This document shows, piece by piece, positions 60,756 to 64,000 of a stretch of 64,000 nucleotides of DNA (positions are counted from its first letter, which is position 1; the number at the start of each line of letters is the position of its first letter). The notes below the pieces were generated by a model. That model ran no database searches, was not told where the DNA came from, and was given only the letters and a program-made list of their open reading frames with translations. A program made the translations under genes and the position numbers. Source of the DNA: an uncultured Odoribacter sp. GTDB taxonomy: Bacteria; Bacteroidota; Bacteroidia; Bacteroidales; Marinifilaceae. Where the stretch lies: the NCBI GenBank assembly GCA_910588375.1, contig CAJUQA010000004.1, positions 132,079 to 196,078 on the forward strand, in the 5' to 3' direction.

Positions 60756-61403
60756 ATGCAAAAGCTGAAAATCTATTTGGTGGACGACCATAAATTATTT
60801 CGGGAAGGCCTGAAACTGCTTTTATCCACCCAGGACTTTGTCCATCACATCTATGAAGCCTCCAACGGCAGGGAATTTTTGGAAAACCTATCCTTTGTCG
60901 ATTGCGATGTGGTGCTTATGGACATTGAAATGCCGGAAATCAACGGCATCGATGCTACACGCGAAGCCTTGAAAATAAAGCCCGGATTGAAAATCATCGT
61001 TCTTTCGATGTATGGGGATGAACAGTATTACTACCAGATGATAGACGCCGGAGCCAAAGGATTCATGCTGAAAAACACCGGTATAGAAAACGTAATTACC
61101 GCCATCCGGAAAGTGGCGGCGGGCGAAAACTTCTTTTCCGAAGAGCTCTTGTTCAATATCCTTAACACCATGCGTGATGCTAAAAATGAACCGGACTCCC
61201 GAGACAACGAGCTCTCTGAAAGGGAAATGGAAATCCTCTGCCACGTCTGCAAAGGAAAATCCAACCAGGAAATCGCCGATGAACTGTTTATCAGCAAACG
61301 TACCGTCGACAAACATCGCGCCAATCTCCTTAGCAAAACCGGTTGTCGCAACACCGCCGCCTTAGTCATGTATGCTATCAAAAACAAAATGATTGACGTC
61401 TAA
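60756..61403 (+). CDS. LuxR/NarL-family response regulator
   Basis: 215 residues. Receiver domain (1-122) with phospho-acceptor Asp56 in VVLMDIEMPEINGID and Lys near 107 in GFMLKNTG, and a LuxR-type HTH (about 148-212; LSEREMEILCHVCKGKSNQE, then SKRTVDKHRANLLSKTG). It should be phosphorylated by the kinase encoded just upstream and control transcription. Target genes are unknown. Confidence 0.95.
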   Translation: MQKLKIYLVDDHKLFREGLKLLLSTQDFVHHIYEASNGREFLENLSFVDCDVVLMDIEMPEINGIDATREALKIKPGLKIIVLSMYGDEQYYYQMIDAGAKGFMLKNTGIENVITAIRKVAAGENFFSEELLFNILNTMRDAKNEPDSRDNELSEREMEILCHVCKGKSNQEIADELFISKRTVDKHRANLLSKTGCRNTAALVMYAIKNKMIDV

Positions 61404-61424
61404 ACTTATGAAATTATAAAGTAT

Positions 61425-62024
61425 ATGAACAATAACATCTTATATCTCCTTTTGCCGGATTATGCGGCACACGAGGCTGTTTATCTCACACAAGCTGTTG
61501 CCTCCGACGAATTTGCCCTAAAAGAAAATCCGAAATATATCAATAGAGTGGTAGCCCCGACAATGGAACCGGTGAAATCAATCGGCGGTTTCCGCACACT
61601 TCCCGATTATTCCTTTGACACCATGCCCGATGACTATGCAGCATTGGTACTGATTGGCGGCTTTGGATGGAGTACTCCGGTGGCGGAAAAAGTCGTGCCC
61701 CTTGTCAAGAATGCCGTTGAAAAGGGCAAGATTGTCGGTGCAATCTGCAACGCTGCCTCCTTCTTAGCAAAACACGGATTCCTCAATAACATCAGGCATA
61801 CCGGTAACGGCTTGGAGCAACTGAAACTTTGGGGCGGTCAAAACTACACTAATTTTGACGGATATGTCCACGCACAGGCTGTCAGCGACAACCGTATCGT
61901 GACGGCAAACGGCTCCGCAACACTCGAATTTGCTAAAGAACTCTTGTTATTGCTCGAAAACGACACACCGGAACGCATCGAGATGTATTACCAATTCCAC
62001 AAACAGGGCTTCTGCTCACTTTAA
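61425..62024 (+). CDS. DJ-1/PfpI family protein
   Basis: 199 residues. The nucleophile elbow GAICNAASFLA (Cys near 104) and the pattern ALVLIGGFGWSTP match the YdeA-like branch of the DJ-1/PfpI class I amidotransferase-like fold. Relatives are stress proteins, glyoxalases or proteases; no single activity can be chosen. It begins 21 bases after the response regulator and converges with the HipBA pair. Confidence 0.88.
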   Translation: MNNNILYLLLPDYAAHEAVYLTQAVASDEFALKENPKYINRVVAPTMEPVKSIGGFRTLPDYSFDTMPDDYAALVLIGGFGWSTPVAEKVVPLVKNAVEKGKIVGAICNAASFLAKHGFLNNIRHTGNGLEQLKLWGGQNYTNFDGYVHAQAVSDNRIVTANGSATLEFAKELLLLLENDTPERIEMYYQFHKQGFCSL

Positions 62025-62040
62025 AAATTACGATGCCCGA

Positions 62041-63321
62041 TTAATGCATAAGCCGGAATTGTGGCGTGATTGCATGTATCATTTTTTCAGGCACACCGCA
62101 TTCGTCGGCAATTTGGCTCCAACCGGTTGCCACAGTACTGATGCGGTCTATTATTTCAGGGGCGTCCTTTATATTATTGCGCTTTGCCAGTTCCAGCAAA
62201 TCTTCACGGGTAATATGATCGAATTTGCCGTTGACGGACATCTGGTGCTGTGCAGTCCAACCTCCTTCGGGATTATAGGCGAAGCCCATATCGTAGGCCG
62301 GTGACAGACTCCATTTACCGTTTCTATCCATCAGGAATGAAATGTTTTTTGTATGGTCATCCTGATTGCGGACAATCACGTTGAACACTGCACGCCGGAA
62401 CATTTCCTGTGCCTGTGAATATGGCAAACGCAGCATTCTCATTACATTGAAGGCTTGTTCATATGAATAAGCTCGTGATAACCGGTAGTCATAATGGGCC
62501 ACGGCGCATAAAGTCTGCATATGTACTTTTTCACCGTTGACACGGTCAAAACGTTTCGTCAGAAAATGGGCACGGCCGTTTTCTTCAATTAGCGAACATT
62601 CCGACATGTTGATACCACATTCCTTTACGAGCTTATAGAAAGAATATTCAAGGCGTCCGAAATTCTGGGTTTCTCGAAATCCGGCTTTTGCGGTTACTCC
62701 GTCAAGTTTTATAAGATAGTAGTCGAAGCCTTCCGGGGCATTCACTTGCCCTGACATGACTTCCCCCGTATTTTTGTTGTATGCGATGATTGCTTTGGCA
62801 CGTTGTCCGCCTGCAGAAGTACCGAGGCGCACTATTTCTGCGATAGCCGCTTTTTTATCATCCGAAAGATTGGCACCGAAATCTTTTTTCTCTGACAAAG
62901 CCTCTGATGCGACATTCACAAGTGAATCGATTTCTATTTGCAAATTTGAGTCATAAGGCACCTCCATTGCCGGTTCAAATTCCAATGCGCCCATACATCG
63001 TTTCCCGAGAAAACACAGCGTTTCTATGGGATTGCCGCTATGCCGTCCTGTAAGGGCAAGCCATCGCTCAAACAACGCACGTCCGTATGTATCAGGTAGA
63101 GAATCGGCGAGCATGCCGGGCAATCCCTTGAATGTTTCTCTGCCAATATCTCCGAAAGAATACACACGCCCTTCGCGTACCGGCATCATTATGGGAGCAG
63201 GCTCTATACCGCGCCCGGTAAAACTGTCCGCGTATTCAAATTGGGCAACTCCATAACGGTCATTCCACCGGAAGGTACCCAAATCGTTGTCATATAACTT
63301 TACTTTCGCGATATCTACCAT
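62041..63321 (-). CDS. hipA: HipA-type toxin kinase
   Basis: 426 residues. N-terminal HipA domain (about 1-110; DNDLGTFRWNDRYGVAQFEY), then the kinase domain with a glycine-rich Ser/Thr loop GTSAGGQRAKAI, the catalytic Asp321 in NQDDHTKN and the metal-binding Asp in PAYDMGFAYN. HipA kinases phosphorylate aminoacyl-tRNA synthetases (GltX in E. coli), stop growth and favour persistence. All key residues appear intact. The start overlaps the end of hipB by 7 bases, typical of a coupled toxin-antitoxin operon. Confidence 0.93.
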   Translation of the reverse strand: MVDIAKVKLYDNDLGTFRWNDRYGVAQFEYADSFTGRGIEPAPIMMPVREGRVYSFGDIGRETFKGLPGMLADSLPDTYGRALFERWLALTGRHSGNPIETLCFLGKRCMGALEFEPAMEVPYDSNLQIEIDSLVNVASEALSEKKDFGANLSDDKKAAIAEIVRLGTSAGGQRAKAIIAYNKNTGEVMSGQVNAPEGFDYYLIKLDGVTAKAGFRETQNFGRLEYSFYKLVKECGINMSECSLIEENGRAHFLTKRFDRVNGEKVHMQTLCAVAHYDYRLSRAYSYEQAFNVMRMLRLPYSQAQEMFRRAVFNVIVRNQDDHTKNISFLMDRNGKWSLSPAYDMGFAYNPEGGWTAQHQMSVNGKFDHITREDLLELAKRNNIKDAPEIIDRISTVATGWSQIADECGVPEKMIHAITPQFRLMH

Positions 63322-63662
63322 GCTGATACTTCTGTATCGTTATTTGTTTTCTTTGTGGATGCAGCCCGTTTGCGGAGCTTGCTTTTTGTTGAGTTTACAA
63401 ACTCATAATATTCATTCGGGCTCATCTCTTCTTCCTCCACAAGTGGCTGTAATGTATCAAGTTTTCCCAATAAACGGAGTATGCGTATCAAGTTGTCGAA
63501 CGAGCCGATTTGACCATTCTCAATCTTTTTAACCGAAGACAGAGACACCTGAGCATCGGCTGCAAGATCCGCTTGTGTTATATTTTGCCGAAGCCTTAGT
63601 CTCTTCAACTTTTCTCCGATTCGTTGGAGAATGGCCGTATCAGTCAGTGAATATATTTCCAT
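63315..63662 (-). CDS. hipB: HipB-type antitoxin, HTH XRE family
   Basis: 115 residues. XRE helix-turn-helix at about 13-70 (IGEKLKRLRLRQNITQADLA, then SLSSVKKIENGQIGSFDNLI), followed by an acidic linker and a basic Lys/Arg tail. It should bind HipA and repress its own promoter. It is the first gene of the operon. The upstream region has a -7 box CAAATATA (63691-63698 on +; TATATTTG on -) and three operator-like sites. Confidence 0.92.
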   Translation of the reverse strand: MEIYSLTDTAILQRIGEKLKRLRLRQNITQADLAADAQVSLSSVKKIENGQIGSFDNLIRILRLLGKLDTLQPLVEEEEMSPNEYYEFVNSTKSKLRKRAASTKKTNNDTEVSAW

Positions 63663-63679
63663 AACAGACTAAAATTAAC

Positions 63680-63727
63680 CTATTATACGGCAAATATAGC
63701 AATAATAGTTTAAATAAAAGCTATTAT
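63680..63727 (-). promoter_or_regulatory. hipBA promoter with three operator-like half sites
   Basis: CTATTAT at 63680-63686 and 63721-63727, and its inverse ATAATAG at 63702-63708, surround the -7 box TATATTTG of the minus strand (63691-63698). The spacing of 22 and 19 bases puts the sites about two helical turns apart, on one DNA face, as expected for a dimeric repressor such as HipB. Confidence 0.6.
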
Positions 63728-64000
63728 TTCTTTTTATTACTCATGTAAATAATCCCCATGCAAATAGTTATATTACCTTGCAAACATATTCTACGCTTAG
63801 TATTTTTGTAGCGGGAAGTTACGAAAAGAGTGTAATTTATTGGAAATGAGTGTAGGCTAATTGCTCTTGATAGTAATAGGTTACGATTTAGTTAGTTGTC
63901 TACTGCATTATCTTTCTGCGCATTGCGTAACCTTCAAAGAACTCTTCCTATGCAAAAGTAGCTATTTAATTCGAGATTTTGATATAAACTCCCGTTTTTT
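63728..64000. other. non-coding end of the window with promoter-like boxes and an inverted repeat
   Basis: I see no gene. On the minus strand TACTTTTG (63954-63961) fits the -7 box and points leftward into this gap. On the plus strand TATTTTTG near 63800 also fits. AGGTTACG (63878-63885) and CGTAACCT (63926-63933) form an 8-bp inverted repeat. A small RNA or the leader of a gene beyond the window is possible, but nothing here decides it. Confidence 0.35.

Overview
The window is chromosomal DNA of a member of the Bacteroidota, most likely order Bacteroidales. The signs are promoters of the TTTG-N19-TAnnTTTG type, few Shine-Dalgarno sites, SusC/SusD and FecR/ECF gene sets, STN-domain TonB receptors, DUF3467 next to rpoC, and the order rpsU-xerC-raiA-tuf-tRNA-secE-nusG-rplKAJL-rpoBC. 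An Odoribacter/Butyricimonas-like gut organism is possible, but I cannot fix the genus from sequence alone. The first gene is cut by the left window edge.

Layout. 1-3.8 kb: end of an M23 peptidase, a TPR protein and RNase R. 4.0-18.2 kb: the translation/transcription core (bS21, XerC, ribosome hibernation factor, EF-Tu, tRNA-Trp, SecE, NusG, L11, L1, L10, L7/L12, RpoB, RpoC) closed by a strong terminator. 18.3-25 kb: DUF3467, a GH20 hexosaminidase, an NADPH-type alcohol dehydrogenase, a PagL-like lipid A deacylase and a tyrosine recombinase. 25-32 kb: a very large modular GH31 enzyme with dockerin and cohesin-like modules, divergent from a TonB-type receptor. 31.6-36.7 kb: ResB/CcsA cytochrome c assembly, a UDG-fold protein, a phosphatase, tRNA-Tyr and tRNA-Gly, an AraC-regulator remnant, a small monooxygenase and an HGSNAT-like membrane acetyltransferase. 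37-43 kb: a GH2 beta-galactosidase, a TtcA-like enzyme, GreA, a HIT protein and a HAD phosphatase.

43-56 kb is the most interesting part: a polysaccharide-utilisation locus (ECF sigma, FecR anti-sigma, STN-type SusC, SusD, HGSNAT-like acetyltransferase, an unassigned probable alpha/alpha-barrel protein, GH89 alpha-N-acetylglucosaminidase). It is preceded by a 203-bp segment bounded by perfect 20-bp inverted repeats whose core resembles the Mpi recombination site of Bacteroides fragilis invertible promoters. I read this as a probable phase-variable DNA switch placed in front of the sigma factor, so that a DNA inversion could turn the whole glycan regulon on or off. The enzyme content (acetyltransferase plus alpha-N-acetylglucosaminidase) parallels the mammalian lysosomal HGSNAT/NAGLU steps of heparan sulfate breakdown.

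56-64 kb: an outer-membrane barrel protein, a TrmH-type methyltransferase, a TamL/BamA-like barrel lipoprotein, a two-component system, a DJ-1/PfpI protein and a HipBA toxin-antitoxin pair with three operator-like half sites. A second regulatory point of interest is the rpsU leader, which carries a 14-nt near-perfect complement of the 16S rRNA 3' end with no obvious start codon at the right distance. This fits the special anti-Shine-Dalgarno biology of Bacteroidota ribosomes.
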